A stretch of 64,000 nt of DNA, taken from assembly GCF_047496725.1 (NCBI RefSeq), contig NC_132971.1, forward strand, positions 8,088,001 to 8,152,000, in the 5' to 3' direction. The notes beneath the pieces are model-generated. The model ran no database searches and had not been told where the DNA came from. It saw only the letters and a program-made list of their open reading frames with translations. The position numbers were made by a program, and so were the translations under genes. Of the stretch, positions 25,001-39,270 are shown piece by piece. Positions within the stretch are counted from its first letter, which is position 1. Every line of letters begins with the position of its first letter. Source of the stretch: Anoplolepis gracilipes. Lineage: Eukaryota > Arthropoda > Insecta > Hymenoptera > Formicidae.

Positions 25001-28000
25001 GGCTTAAAAAATTTATTGAGTGTTAGATGAAGAGAAGTTTGCCCGATTGGATAAAAGTTTGAGTATATTTATAACGCGTATGTGATATCAGAGAATTTTT
25101 AGGAGCGATAAAAAAAAAGAAGAATTTTTCTAAAATGAATCATTCCTCGGGCACACATGGCGTCGCGTGACATAAAAAAGCTACTCCCGAAGACCGCTCC
25201 GTTTGGTATTTGGGTTGTGGAAGAGCATCGCATTCACGTTCGAAACACTGCCCCAATTTCAGCTTACCCTCGAAGAGAAATCGAAGGCTATCGTATCGAA
25301 GATTTATTGAGTTCGATATGTATCCGTAGCGGAGAGAAGTTAAATAATCGTTTTTTGTCTCAGCCAAAAATACACGAACGCGTCATTTATCTTGTCGAAC
25401 GAAACAAAAACGGTACAAGTGAATTTTTCGCGTACCTATAGACGCTCGCTAACTTGTTTGTAAGAAAAAAAAAAAAAAAAATAGAAACTGAAGCCTGTTC
25501 CTTCAACAAATTTAATCTTTATAGCTTCTTTCATTTGTAACATCGTTGACGATAATATCCTTCCTTCTGCCTCTCTCTCACACGCGAGAGAAAATATGAA
25601 TCATCGATGATATCGAGTTAATACGGCGAGAAAAAACATCGAAATACACCGCCCGCTTCTCACGTCCGTGTGTGTTGTGCTTGTACGCGGTTATCTTTTC
25701 CGGTTACGCTTAGCTGACCAAAGCATAGACGAGCAAGCATGTAGGCTTTGCTACACGTGCATTCTACACACCGCCGATATATAATGACCTACTCCGCGAT
25801 CTGTCCGCGATGCTTGTCTGGATCTTCATGGCCGACGTTCCAGATTTTTCCTATGCGCGGGTTCTCGCATCTTACCAATCCACATGTCGTATTTATCATC
25901 ATCAGTATATCGCATTCCCTCGTCGTTTCTAAATACCACATATCCAGAGAATATAAAATCCGCCGTAAAGTCGTTTGAAAAACGTCCTAATTTTTCGTCT
26001 ACTAGATACTTTCTAGATGCCTTTTCAATATTTCAATTAACAGATAAGGAAAACCACATATAAAATAAACGTAATGCAGTAATTAAGAAATAACGATAAT
26101 ATAATATGTATGAAATTATAATTTTATAACACATATGCAAAATAATAAAATATTGTTAAGCTATTTGTAATATTAAAACAAGAAGTATATGTGACGACAA
26201 TATGTGATAATAAATGCAAATTAGACTTCCAGTATGCATATAATGGACAAATTTGAATTCTGATTAGAAGCTTGAAGGGTTAAACTCACATCGTCTTTGC
26301 ACGTCGTGGTTTGGAGATGAGAAAAATATGTTCTTGCGCAAAAGAACTTTGCTCATTTTTCGTAGCGTTTGCCGCGGGACCGCAGGCTATTCAACTTTCT
26401 TTTCTATGCGACGGAGAAAAAAGTGGGCAATTTGCAATTTAGATTAACCGCGGGATTGTGCACGATGTCGCGAAATATGGGTTGGCTACGTGATTCGCTT
26501 GTGGAAGCGCAATTATATGTCATTGTGGAGCACGTAAGGCGCGCCACTTATAGTGGACAGTATGCGCAATCTTTATGAAAGCGTATAAAGTGCGTGGTGC
26601 TCGATTAATCATCGCAAGCCGCGTGACGTAACTCATTAAACACTCGTTGTCGATTTCATGTATAATAGAATCCCGTTTAAAACGGGAAACGCCGCATTAA
26701 AGATGCACGATCAACCCAAAATCCCCTTTGCAGCGAATTCGTGAATTATTAATTTTAATCGAAAGCATTTCACCCAAGATCCATACTGCTTCGTGTAGAT
26801 TTATTCGGATTATGTAAATGAAGAGAAGAATATTAAAATACTTTTCCGAAGAAAAGATACTAAAATAATAGTTTATTGATCTCGATTAATAATCAGATTG
26901 CGCGTGAAAATGGATATTTTATAAAAAGCATATTTAACATTAAAATGACGATAAAAATGACGTGCAACTTTCTGTTGGATGTTAACCGGTTTTCCATTTA
27001 TTCTACTAAAGTTCCGCATCGAGTAAAATATACATAGGGGACAACTAGCAATAATAATTAATCCCCTGTGATGTCGAACTTTCTGCTTCTCTAAGCATTT
27101 CCCACGGTACGCATATTTCTGTGCTGGTAAAGTACAAGAGAGATGTGCTTTGAAACGGATAAGGTGAAAGCAGTGAGAATAATAGCAGTATTTTTCAAAA
27201 GTTCTTATGACTAAAAGGATTTGTTATTCTGCATTTTATATTAGATATTTCAATTCTACGTGAGCACAATAAAGTTTTGAGCTCGTGCACAGAGAATGTG
27301 TTTGACTTTTGATGTAGATTTTGCTATATAAAGTTCGATGTAACAAACGTACAACGAGATATGCGATAAATATTATAGAATTGAATTATTATAGAACTGA
27401 AAATGTCACACATCTCGAATGTCATGCGCGTCGCAAATTCTCTTGACATAAATCAACACGCGAAAGTGGAGAAAGGTGAATTTCTGATATATAGGGCAAA
27501 GCTGTCGTATGTATGTATACATACGCTAATGTGCATTTAAATGCGATTGCATATTCGGTATGCACCGGCTGCCGCAAGAATAATTTCAAAAATATCGAAT
27601 CGAGAAAACGATCCTTTTTTATTGTTAGATTTATGACGTTAAAAATTCGATGTGTTCCAACAGAGACGACATTTTCGAATTCGTCAATTTATTATATAAA
27701 GTGTTCTAAAACTACCATTTCTCACAGTAGTAAGTTTTGTGACAAATTTGAGATAAATTCTCTCTTTAAAGATTTTGTGCAAAATTTCAGTTTGCAAGTT
27801 TCTTTACATATTCTTTGATATATTAAATATTATAATTAAATATAAATTCCATATTTTAAAAATGAATTTTCGATTTATAATTAAATATTTTCAATTAAAT
27901 AAGATTAAAGTAAATAAAATAAATAAAATTAATATTCAACAAAGTTTTAAATTTGGTTTTAAATTAGTAAAGAAAGAAAAGTTTGTTATTTTTCGGTGTA

Positions 28001-29082
28001 TAAATTCAACTTTAATTGGAAAATTTAATTTATTTGTTTATTGTGTTAAATATGTACCTCTATCGTCGTCTTTATTTAAATAATTTTCGCATATTGAAAT
28101 TTATTTTCCGTAAATGCGTCAACGACATTTTAAATATTAGTCCTGTTTTGAAATATCTATAAATTTGAAATGATATTGCCTGTCATTTTTAAATATGTAT
28201 CTTAAAAGTTTTCGTGCCTCTCATCGATAGAAGCGGACTCTCGGGAATATTTCTCCCGCGACTCTCGCGGAGAGGTGTTCACACCTTAAGTAGAATTCGG
28301 TGTCAATATTTGCTGTTTTAAAAACTCATAAAAAACGTAAAGACTCGCTAAATCATGAAACCAACGTTGCTTTTCTCCGGCGACCCTTGACCTTCCTCTC
28401 GCGCTCGCCAGAAGGAACCGAAAGCAGCATGCGAGAGACATCGATATTCGCGCAGCTCGGCAGAAAATCGAATTTCACTTCGTCCGTATGTCTAACGCGC
28501 GACTGGAATAAAATGGCGAAAAGCTTCCTTCTATACGACATCTCTTTGTGGTTCATTTTCCTCAAAGAAGGACGGAAAGTAGAATTTGGTGTCAGTAATG
28601 ACTACTGACTTTAACGTATCATTTTGCGGCACGAACCGCGCGCACTGGCATGCATATTAACAAGAATACATATTAGCGAGAACAATTTGTAAAAGTAGAA
28701 ATTCAAGTTTGTTTTACGTTCGAGTTTTATTCTACACTTCTCATATCTACTATTTTCTCTCTATAACATTCTAAAAGCCACAGATTCTATTGGGAAGAAA
28801 TTATACTTAAAAAAATAGGAAAATATATACAAAATATATGAATTATATTTTATTTTCACATTAAATGTTTAAGCTTATTCTGTTCTATATATCATATTTT
28901 TTAGCATAATAAAATATTAAAAAATATTTGCTTAGCAAAAAGTTAGAAAATGTAAATAATGTATAATATAAATGATACCAATTACAGTAATTACCTTCAT
29001 TTTGTGGCGTCCAGGGATGAGAAAAGACGCATGTCAAAGTAAGGAAGGTGAACAATAGACAAACACTTTTCCCAATAGCCAT
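19053..29082 (-). CDS. secreted filzig/Stubble-type serine protease A
   Basis: Seven coding exons join in phase: 28995-29082, 22331-24735, 21277-21730, 20923-21112, 20386-20651, 19951-20105 and 19053-19214, giving 1239 residues. Residues 1-21 are a signal peptide (CLLFTFLTLTCVFS). A six-cysteine disulfide-knot (Cys 44, 60, 66, 77, 86, 87; ICMFNYEC...GACC) follows at 31-90. Residues ~90-980 are a Ser/Thr/Pro-rich stalk with TTKRP-type repeats and many O-glycosylation candidates. The S1 peptidase domain begins with activation site K995/IVGG and has His1042 (TAAHC), Asp1091 (ENDLALL) and Ser1189 (GDSGGP). Asp1183 predicts trypsin-like cleavage after Lys/Arg. Relatives in Drosophila (filzig, Stubble) process apical matrix in epithelia and tracheae, so a similar role is inferred. 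The first exon's acceptor (TTTTACAG) abuts the ATG, so the 5' UTR lies upstream. It is paralogous to protease B. Confidence 0.92.
19288..19670. repeat. tandem duplication in last intron of protease A
   Basis: Two diverged copies of a ~195-bp AT-rich unit start at 19288 and 19486, both with GATAATTATTTATT(A/G)TAGTA and ending near GAA(G/T)TTTCCATAAT. They fill much of the intron before the GDSGG exon. A weaker third partial copy may follow. Confidence 0.75.
22331..22336 (-). other. protease A stalk exon donor site
   Basis: The large stalk exon is spliced at CAG/GTAACG (exon end 22331). The frame stays open for about 110 more bases and ends at 22217, so intron retention would give a truncated protein without the protease domain. 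The splice is chosen because the next exon (AACCTGAAAGAC, from 21730) joins in phase 0 and leads into the catalytic exons. Confidence 0.6.
24736..28994. other. intron 1 of protease A
   Basis: This 4.26-kb intron separates the signal-peptide exon from the cysteine-knot exon. It has GC-rich patches (about 25.2-25.9, 26.3-26.6 and 28.2-28.65 kb) that could be enhancers. The open frames in them, such as 25157-25441 on plus, show no recognisable domain and no good splice partners. Confidence 0.5.
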
Positions 29083-29956
29083 CTGTAAAATATTAATTAA
29101 TTAATTAAATAAAATAATTAATTTAAAACATATTTCTGTTATAAATAATTTACATTTACAAAATAATTATATTAAAAAATGATTACATTATAAAATATGA
29201 ACCAGGCACAGCATTAAAAAATTTTTTTTATACTTAAAGAGAGCTCTGCTTTAAGTCAACGTTAATTTATTTATAAAGGCGGCCCTTGGTACCAGTTCAA
29301 CGACGATCTTAAAGTACCTTTCAGTTTTAAACTCGACTTTGAGACGATAAAAGATGACGCAAAAGATATGTGTGTGTGTGTATTTATATATGTATATATA
29401 TTTATGAAAAAAATAGAAAATTGCAACTTTTTCCTCGTGGACATAAATTTTCTTATAATATATATTACACATTAATTAATTGAAACGATCAAAAAATAAT
29501 TTATATTTTATTGTTTCAACCAAAATTATATTCTTCACTCTTGTAATAATATAAAATATATTATAATATAAAATATTATATTTATATATATATAAAGCAC
29601 ACACGTACATACATGTACACGTTGTGCTATAAAATATTAATAAATATTTATTTCATCATTTTCGCGCTTCTTTTCTTTTGCATTGAGTATTAGCAATTTA
29701 TAAAGACAACTTTTTCATTGAATTGAATAGAGCTTTCATCTTTTTAAGTTCAATTCCATACGGTAATCGTTCAGCAACTGTAACTTCCTAGACTTCTCGT
29801 TACCAGATCAATGTACATATTTGTCCTTTGTAACGGTACAGAAATATCTCTCACATGTATATGAAAAACTGGAAGTTGTAATATAATGAGTTTCTACTAC
29901 ACATGTTCTTTTAGTCAATCTTTTCTTACGAGGTGATAACTACTTAAATTCTGTGC

Positions 29957-29959
<3 letters not shown>

Positions 29960-30012
<53 letters not shown>
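29960..30012. repeat. (TC)n microsatellite
   Basis: About 26 TC units with one interruption near the right end. Confidence 0.9.
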
Positions 30013-30016
<4 letters not shown>

Positions 30017-33000
30017 ACAAACACACACATATGTATATATGTAAATAATATTTATCATTCAGTTTGAGAAGATTGTAAGCAACCTATCCTTCAAAAAATG
30101 AATTAATAAGTTGAATAGTATATAAATATTACATTACTGTTATAAAATATTGTATTAATTATTATTATTTTATTAATTATATAATACTTTAATATGTCAA
30201 GTTATATTGATATATTATTATTAATATTTTAAATATAATATCATAAATTACTAATATATAATTATATATTAATTATTATATTAAAACGGAAAATAAGAAT
30301 GAAGCAGTCAAGTGAAATTGTAAACCAAAGTTATATTTTTGACATAACAAGATACAATTCAAAAAAAATATTATAGGTATGTATGATTTATGAACAATAA
30401 TTTATAATACTATAGACAATTATAGAATATTGTTTTATTACGTTTGGTTCGTACACTTTGTCATTTGAATTTATAATTATTAATTCACAAGCAGAGGCGA
30501 ATACAACGGTTGATTAATGGTTACTACGGATGAACCAATATTTCACAAATGTGAATCGATGCTTCTTTCCTAAGTGCGCACGTAGGTGTACGTTTATACA
30601 GGAAGAAAAACGTCAGTAATAAATGTAAACCTAACCGCGAGAGTATCTTTATTAATAATATGTGCAAAAAACGAAAGGTCAAAAAAGGTCTCTCGCGTAT
30701 GCTATTATAAATTATAAAAATATAAATCCGTAGTTAATTTAATCTAGACATATTACGAAATTGAAAAAGAAAGAAATGAACGAATGAGAAATGAGAAACA
30801 GAAATAAGTAAAATAAAGACAAAACAATAGGTATCGAACACAAAAGAATGGAATGTATCTTTCGCTTCCTCGCTTTTATCGAGGTCTATCTTCGAAAATT
30901 CGTCGAAAATTCCACCAAGCACTGATGCACGCACCTTTCACACGCGAATCGTACAAAATAAGGAGGCACATTGCCCTGGACCTATGCACATATCTCTTCC
31001 ACTTGGGAGGAAGGTTCACGCTCACACACGCGTCGCGAGCACTGGACAACGAGCTGGGCTGTGCATGCGTGTACCTTGTGGAATCCCGTTACAGTCAGTC
31101 ACACGGGCCCGTATGTATACGATAGTCGCGAAGGCGAGTCGAAGGAACGGGGACGAGATATCGGTGGAACCTGAAGGTAAACGCCGGAATATCTTCGACG
31201 GGGAGGTCTCGATGAGAACGAGACGAGGAGAATGGAGAACGAAGAGAAGCGAAGAGACGAGAATGAACGGCCAACTGGTCGCTCTTTAACGCACAGGTTC
31301 ACCAAGGCACTGGTAACCCAGTTTACTAATTCACCACCGTTCTGTTCCATTCTCACTGCGGCCTTATTTACCCATTAAATTTACCCTGACTACATATATT
31401 GACTATCGCTATCATCATTTATTTAAATGGCTGATGGATTTAAAAATTTTGAAATTCTCTTTCCTCCAAGTCCTTGGAATTTCTTAAATTTTATTTATTG
31501 CAAAATTAAAAATAATGATCGGAAGGCGAAGGTGCGAGATTAAAATTAACTTTTATTAAATTCGACTTCTACAACGGTGGTATAGTTGCGGAATTGAAAT
31601 AGTGATGGTTTGATTGTCGAATAATCGCTTGGACGTAAGCAATGATAATGATTTTGTATATAAATGGCCCGTTCGTGCCGCTCTGATTTTTAATGCGATC
31701 CGTTAAAACGAACTGTTGTTTCATTCTCTCTCGCTTGTTAACCTAAAACTACAGAGCGTTCGGTAAATTTATATAATGCTGATTAAATGTATCATAATTA
31801 TGCTAATCTTATTAAACGCAAGGATATTATGTTAATTAAATTAAATGTACCGGAATTACATTACGTATTCGTATTTTAAATATTAATAAATACCACTTGG
31901 CATTTAAAATATATGCTTCGAAATAAATTAATAATTGAAGAATATTTATGACGGTGATTTAACGATAAATTAGCAGAGTGGAAGTAAAAATTCTAGAGAT
32001 AAAGAGAATGATATAATATAATATATTATATAATGATATCATAAATATAATATATTCTACTTTACTTTCGTACGTTAAAAATTTACAAGCCAAAATGATT
32101 ACATAAAAGAAAAGTTCCTACAACTATTAATATAATTTATAATCGTAAATCACTCTACTTAAGTACAGCATTAACGTTCACCGCTTCATTATGCACAGTT
32201 ACTTTGATTCAGGGTCGACGGAATCACGATAACGCCGTTGTGTCGCGTAATAGTTGCACACACATCACATGGATTACGTCGTGAGAATGTGTGTTACACC
32301 GACACGTTGCGCTGTTAACAGAGATGCATCCTTTCGTTCGCCCTAAGCACGGCATGTGAAGTCACTTTCGTTGCAAGTGTTCCGTTTTCGCGTAACGTTT
32401 TTCCGTTCACCACCGTTTATGTTTATATTAATCAGCAGGAAAATTCGTATCGCACTTTTATTTTTAACGTTATTTTTTTTCTTTTTTTCATATCGTAAAA
32501 TTTTATCAATATTATAGGTTTCTCGTCTTTATATTTTTATTTCTATATTTATTGATCGCCGCCAACTGTGAAACCGACATTACGTTCCCGCAAACGTTAT
32601 TTTCCGGACTATCTACCGCGATGATCAAACTTGGCAAACTCGAGTCGCCTCTCGACGTGCTTTACCTTCGGCGAAGTAGTTGCACATGGCGGAATTCTCT
32701 CTCTTTCTCTCTCGGCGAGCCGGAAAAACGCGAGAAAAACACGACGAGATCCCACGCTCACCGCGAGGACCCTTGCCAGGAAAGATCCTACGCCAATCTC
32801 GACCCTCGAGCGAGGTCAAAAGAATCGAAGGAATTCTTCCGCGTTCGTTGGCCGTCCATCAATACCAGATGCACGGTAGCGTGATGCGTGTGTGCGTGCA
32901 CGCATTATATATACACGTATACTGGACCTCAGGAGAAAGCTCAGTTCGACGTGTCTTGATTATTGGATCTGGGTGACCCAATTGTCTCGACAGTAACTTC

Positions 33001-36000
33001 CTCGTCCTCGACAATCTGTCGCGGATCCTCGCGAAGATCCTCAACGATTGACGATGCTAATGGCGATCGATCATACGAGCATATAGATGATTGATGACAC
33101 CAAAATGTACATTCAAGTGTCAATTTAAAATCTCACGTCAGAGGCTAACAATCACATATGTGTATACATACATATTTAAAATTCAGCTCTTTTAATCATT
33201 TTTATGTATATATTTGTACGAGATCTAAAAAGAAATTTTCGCACGCGGGTTTTTTTTTTTTTTTTCTCTCAACCTCGTTTCCGCGATTCACTTCTCGCGG
33301 ACAAGCGCGATTCAAATTAATCCAACAGGTCGGAACATCTTTGGCCTCTATTTTCTCTTCGCATGAGCGTCGATTATCGAGTCAACGGTGATTAGCGCAA
33401 TAATCCGAGAAAGTAGGAGATCCGTGCTGTTCGAATGGAACATAGAAGTCCACGAGGAGACTTTTCGCGCGAAATTAGACTTAGGACGAGGATGCGATTG
33501 CAGACGATCTCTGCTTTCACTCGAACGCTTAAGACACATATTTTGAGTGATCGTTCGTGCGAAACTTTTCGGTTCCTCCTGTGCTCAATACAAAAGGCTC
33601 ATTTGGTTCATTTTATAGCACATCCTATGAAACATCGAAAGTGACATTAATACATTTTTAATATTGTTACTATGCCAACATTGATCGCGAGAAAGATTAT
33701 TTATATATTACCATTTACATATGATTTATTAGCACAATTCTGTTGCGAAGATTCTGTTTTTAATTAAACTTTGTATAAGGGGAACCGGATAATTAAATAT
33801 AGATATTTCTAATTATTAAAAAAACGTGTCAAAGAACAATTTCAATTCTTGCAATTTGTTTGAAATCTATTTATATATAACTCCACACATTTTTGGTATT
33901 TCTAAACTAAAGATAATTTGTTAAACGTAGTTATTTAAGAGTCTTTTTCCTTTTTTCCCTCTTTTCGTATGCATTTGTGACATTAATTTGATATTATAGA
34001 GCCAATCTTAGACTCAAGAGAGATAGGAAGAGATAGTTTTAAAATATTTGAAATACGAAAGCTAAGAGAATATGTTATGAATGTAGATGCGTGTAATATC
34101 TTAGTATTTTCGTCGTAAAATCTGTCAAAGGATTTCTACTTTCGTTGAAATAATCTTAAAAAAACGCCATGTGTTATGAGTTTTCTCCTACTGGCCGAAC
34201 CGATAAAAAGCGTGACGTAAAAGCGTTAAATGCACAAATGAGCCTACATGATTGGAAAGAGCGACAACGAACTGTCGAAGCGTCGACAACCGTTACGACC
34301 CGTCGCCACATACCTTAGGCACGCATCGGATGTGTGCACGTGCGTAAAGGATGTGTGCGTTAGAAGCTGTTAGGGGTCAACGTGAGAGATCTTTCGCCTG
34401 TTGAGTTTCTCGCCAGACAGTAGCAGAATTACACGGAAGCGTCTAAAAGTGAAAATATCTTACACACATCGATTTTGATTATTTTCGTCAAATTGTCCCT
34501 TTACTTTTCTCTGCGATTTCTGGATCTTTCAATATTTTTTTAGAGAATTCTAAAGAATCTGTAAAAAAAAAAAGAATATAATAACAAGAAGAGGATAGAG
34601 CTTGAAAAGTAGGAACTAGTGCAAAAAATAGCAACACACCGAGTATCCTTTACTGCTTTCCTATCAGCTTGATAATTCTTTTTTTTTCTATTAAACATAA
34701 CTGTGTTATTTACGGCACACGCTGTATTTATTAAGATTCGCCAGTTCGTAGCATGCGTGACGGTTGCTGCGTGCACTTTAATTCGCGCGATGCCGATTTC
34801 TCAAGGTGCGCGGCTTCACGGTCGGCGCGTCTCGTCTGCCGGCGAACGAGGGCAGGTCCGTGCAACGAGTTGTCAGGTTGACGATACCTGTTACTTGCGT
34901 CATCGATTTGATCTGCCTGCGACTTTCGGCGTCCTGCTTGTCGGGCATGTTTAACGATGCGTGGACGAGAAAAAATTACGAAGGGCCGAAGGATACGCTC
35001 GCGAGCTGAGAAAGAGAGGAAAAGAGAAGATAAGAAATGCAACGGAGCCTGCTATCGATGCGATCGTCTTTCACGTGTGTTGTTCTTGTATTGGAATGCT
35101 TTGTTCTAAAACGTTGACCGTCTCCCCACGATCCGATTATCGTCCGCGCCATTATGCTAATTCTCCCATCACGACTCTCATTGTTTGTTCGATAAATACG
35201 TAATTCGGTTGTTGTGTGCGTGCGCGATTTATCGATATTGAATCTCGCCATTGACCTCGTGTCGCACTTTCTCCCACGAGATTAGAACGAATCGGCCAAC
35301 TGATGCATAGAGAATCATGTTTTCTTTATACACTGTGTTTTCATAAATATATTAATTTTATTTAAAATGTATGAGAAATGTATTTTATTATGATACATTT
35401 ATCACATTTGAATTCTAAATATATAATATCTGGATTAATTAATTTTTGTTTAAAAATTCAAATTATAAAATCGCATAAAATATTGATTACAATTGCCTAT
35501 ATCTTTAATAAACGTCTGTTTAAATTTTCAAATAATAACCTAATTTATTAAACCGAACATAATTAAATATTATTAAATAATTTCGATCACAAATTTATTT
35601 TCTAAATTATACGCTAACGATATGTAAATGATGCAATTAAAAGTTGCAATTAGATGAAAAACTTTTTAGAAAAATATCTTATATATCTCTGGAAGATACA
35701 CGATACATATATTTGTATAATTGAAATTAATTTAAAAATTACATTCAGAATAATTAAAATATGATGCACGACAATAAATTAAAAATAATCTAGAATATCT
35801 TTATAACTTTTAACACAAATACATATTAAATATTCTCATAGAAAGTATTTTTCTATTTAAATTTAAATGATTTATTCCTGCTTGATTACTTATATATAAA
35901 GATAAATAACTCAAATTTGTAATTCACATCTTGCTAAATGCAAAAGTGTGCGTTAAAAGTTCCCGGGTCAGATATGTAATACATCATGAAGACGGAACAA

Positions 36001-36101
36001 CACACGGATTCTCCGTGTCGGCACATGAGGGAAATTACCTCACGTCCATTCCACCAGTCGCATCATCGATCAAACAACCCCTTAAGGGCCGAGCCACTTA
36101 C

Positions 36102-36950
36102 CGTGCAGCGCATTAACCTTTAGATGCAACGTCGAGAGGGCCCGTTAAGCGCGTCTCATAACGTCGTTTTAATTCCGGCAGACGACAGGTCCGCTCTTCC
36201 GGTCTGCTTCCTTCCACGAGAGAAGAAACGCGACCTTGGCCTTGTCGTGTCGGGTGAGTCAGATGGTCCCTTTCGCGGGGCTTCTCTCCTCGAGATCACT
36301 GATCGTCGTCCGCACTTCTTCACTGAACTTGCCCTCGTCTCGTCGCCGGTCGACTCGAATCATACGCTATATCCGCAAATGATCGAATTACGAACCGATA
36401 CCGATCTCGTGATTATCCAGCTTCTTTTATCGCGCGCGCGTTATTGCACTATCGTCGATCGTCGGTCATATCGACGATACCAGAACTTGATTGTCGCGCG
36501 GCTCGTCGGCGAAACCGATCGTCTAACCTGGAGATCTCTTCTCTGTGACTCTTACGCGCTCGCACCAATCTGTACCGCACGATTGTCCATCCGGCCAGCC
36601 AACGGGATGGTATCTGTCTGGTGCCACGGCATGTGCTGCTGGAGTCGCATGGCTAAGTCATAAGCGGCGCCTTCGACGAGGATCGGTGGTGGTGGCCGAT
36701 CCTCGATGGTGGAGGTCGTTTATGGTGGAGGCAATGCCGTGTTCGACGGAAGCCCGGTCGAGGAGGAGGAAGGGATAACCGCTCCGTGGTGGACAGGGGC
36801 CGTCGAGGGGACAGGTGGAATGGGGAGAAGGGGACCGAGAGGAGAAAGAGAGGGAATCAGGAGAAACCAAAGTAGGTCAGTAGCCGGGTCACGTGGAGAA
36901 GAACGGGGTCCAACGTGCAGGACGGCGACACACTGTCCTACTCATCCAGC
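36102..36950 (-). promoter_or_regulatory. candidate 5' UTR exon/promoter of protease A
   Basis: The strongest minus-strand donor I found upstream of protease A is CACG/GTAAGTGG with the exon ending at 36102. It closes a GC/CpG-rich island of about 1 kb. The protease A start exon needs an upstream non-coding exon because its acceptor touches the ATG. A 7-kb intron from here to 29082 would satisfy that. The upstream limit given is only the approximate edge of the island. Other islands, for example at 31.2 kb, remain possible. Confidence 0.28.
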
Positions 36951-38847
36951 GGCCGCTCTTGGTCGCTCCAGGTTCTGTCTGCCCATTCAGGAAACGCCTC
37001 GCGATACCATCGTGAAAATGAGATGCAATCCATCTCTCTTCGTCGATATTCATCTCGAGGAAAGAAAGAGCCTTTGATGAAATCGCCTGATGAGAATCGC
37101 TCGAATATAAATGTGACGAAAGCATAAATCGTCAGCTGATAAAATTGCATGGATTATCTGTTTCTATGTTGCATTAACGATTGCTGCTGGTTATTAAAAA
37201 TTCGCGTTTCATCACAAGAGTAGTAAAAGAGTAGAATAATTAACGTAAATTAACTTTAGTTTTTAGAGAGAAATTTTATCAAGTATTATTAAAAAAATTG
37301 ATTATAAGTTCGATCTGTGAGTAAAAATCTATCCTCCCAGCTATTTATCTAATTGAATACGCTTGCTCGTAGAAACGATTAAATAAATTTTACGTCTGGA
37401 CATTTTTCAAAAAAATACATTTCTCTAACGCGTCAGATGTCTAGTCATAATATTTGTTCTGTTGATCTGAATTAATACTCTTATGGAATAATGATTGATG
37501 ATCGAAATATCAGTTGTATTAGATTTTGCGTCTCATTCCATTTTCAGTCATTCGTTTTTTTAAATCAAATTTATAAAACGAGATCTTCTGTGTTAGCAAG
37601 AGGGACTTTACGTATTCTAATTAGAAGAGGGGCATAATAGTGCGCATTGCCTTATATAGCAGTTTGAAAGAGATAAACGAGTTTCCTTTATTACATTGAA
37701 GAAAAAATTCCATGGCACTTCGTCTCCGTCATAACTCTCACGGGAATTAATAAGTTTTCCTTATTAAGAAGATATAGAGCGGAGAAGCAAGCCGTAATGT
37801 AAGCGCAATTTTTCCGGTGGATTACAACGTTATCAGCGCACGCACTTTCGAGCAAGCAGTTAAATAACATCCGCATTATCTAAATGGTTAATTATAGACA
37901 GAAGAAAATATATTTATTATTTTACTAAAGTGTAAAAGTATTAAATTTAAACGAAATATATTTTTTAACAACTTATGAAAATCTGATATTGTTATCATTT
38001 TCAACTTTTGGCAGAGATACAAAGAAGCTATTTTCAGATTTTTAAATAAATGGCTTTCTATAGGTATTTCATGAAAAAATGTGTTTGTGATATCTAATAT
38101 TTATTTTAAAAGGGCAACAAGTTGATCTTTAAACTTTTCTTTTAAACATACAAAGTCTCGGTATTTAAATACAGCTTCTTTTTATGCTGCCCGTAGAAAT
38201 CTCATCAGAGTGGTTAATAATAAACGTTTAATTTTCGACGTTTGTGGTTTCCTTCACTGAACATTAAATGTTCCTACTTTCAGATACAAGATAATTACAA
38301 TAGAGCCGTGTGTAACGAGTTGTATTACGAGATAAATACAACTTCCGTAACGCCTGCCTGTCGTTTTGTATAAAAGATCTATCCACTTAATGTACATTAC
38401 CGATAATGATACACGTTCATTAACACAATACTGATTATCGAATAAAAATCGGATGAAATAAATATACACAATAATCTTTATCGCAACACATTGCATTAAA
38501 ATCAATTAGGGGATTAATTATTCTGCACGCTTAATTGGACATTTTTTATCTTTTTTATTTTTGAACATTTGCGACGAAAATGTAACTAATCGAAGAGTAT
38601 AGCCTCGACTTTTATTACGCGTCACAACGTCAGAAAAAGCTCGCATACATTTTCATTATTGTGATAATAACGCTGCGAGGTACACATGGTAATTGCAATA
38701 TCGCCTGTTTCTGATTACTTTCGAGCTTTCAATATGCTCGTGCAACGCGTAAAACTGACTGTATAATGTAGCGAGATCATCAGCATATTTGCATATATTT
38801 ACACATACGCTATATTTTCTTATTGTTGGATATTATCGATCAACAAT

Positions 38848-39270
38848 CTAAAAAAACAACAAATAATGTGTGTTACTTTTACCGACTTTTCTTTTTCTTT
38901 CTTTTTTCTCGCTTATACTTTTAATGATATTATATTTGTTATGCGGTGTAAACTTATAATATAAAGTCGTCGCAAGAAGCGACATTATATTTAGTACCGC
39001 TTTTAGTTGAGCGTTGATTTTCAAAAGTTTTACAGCTATATTAAACCTTAAATTAACGTTCACGTGTGTCCTACTGTTCATTAATATATATTCCGCCCGC
39101 AATCCCGGAAACAGGTTACTTGTAATCCTATTTGTGTAATCGGAGCGAGACGAACATTCGACAAGGTACATTATTACTCTCGCGAATGACGATTCGCTAC
39201 CAAGAATTTTAATTGAAGCTTCGTAGCCGAATTTCACTTCCTTTTGGAACCAACTGCATCGATTAATCAT
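38848..39270 (-). other. 140-codon ORF, unrecognised
   Basis: A single-exon frame in moderately AT-rich DNA. The product has no signal peptide, no recognisable domain and a basic C-terminus. Its length is somewhat above what I would expect by chance, but there is no homology I recognise. I do not call it a gene. Confidence 0.12.

Noticed and set aside
27513..28083. Two overlapping plus-strand frames of about 100 codons
   Set aside because: AT-rich composition, Phe/Lys/Asn/Ile bias, no domain, and located inside an intron of protease A.
36124..37077. Plus-strand frames of 179 and 123 codons in a GC-rich island
   Set aside because: GC-rich DNA lacks stop codons by chance. Frames are open on both strands, with no domain, no coding-like composition and no splice partners.
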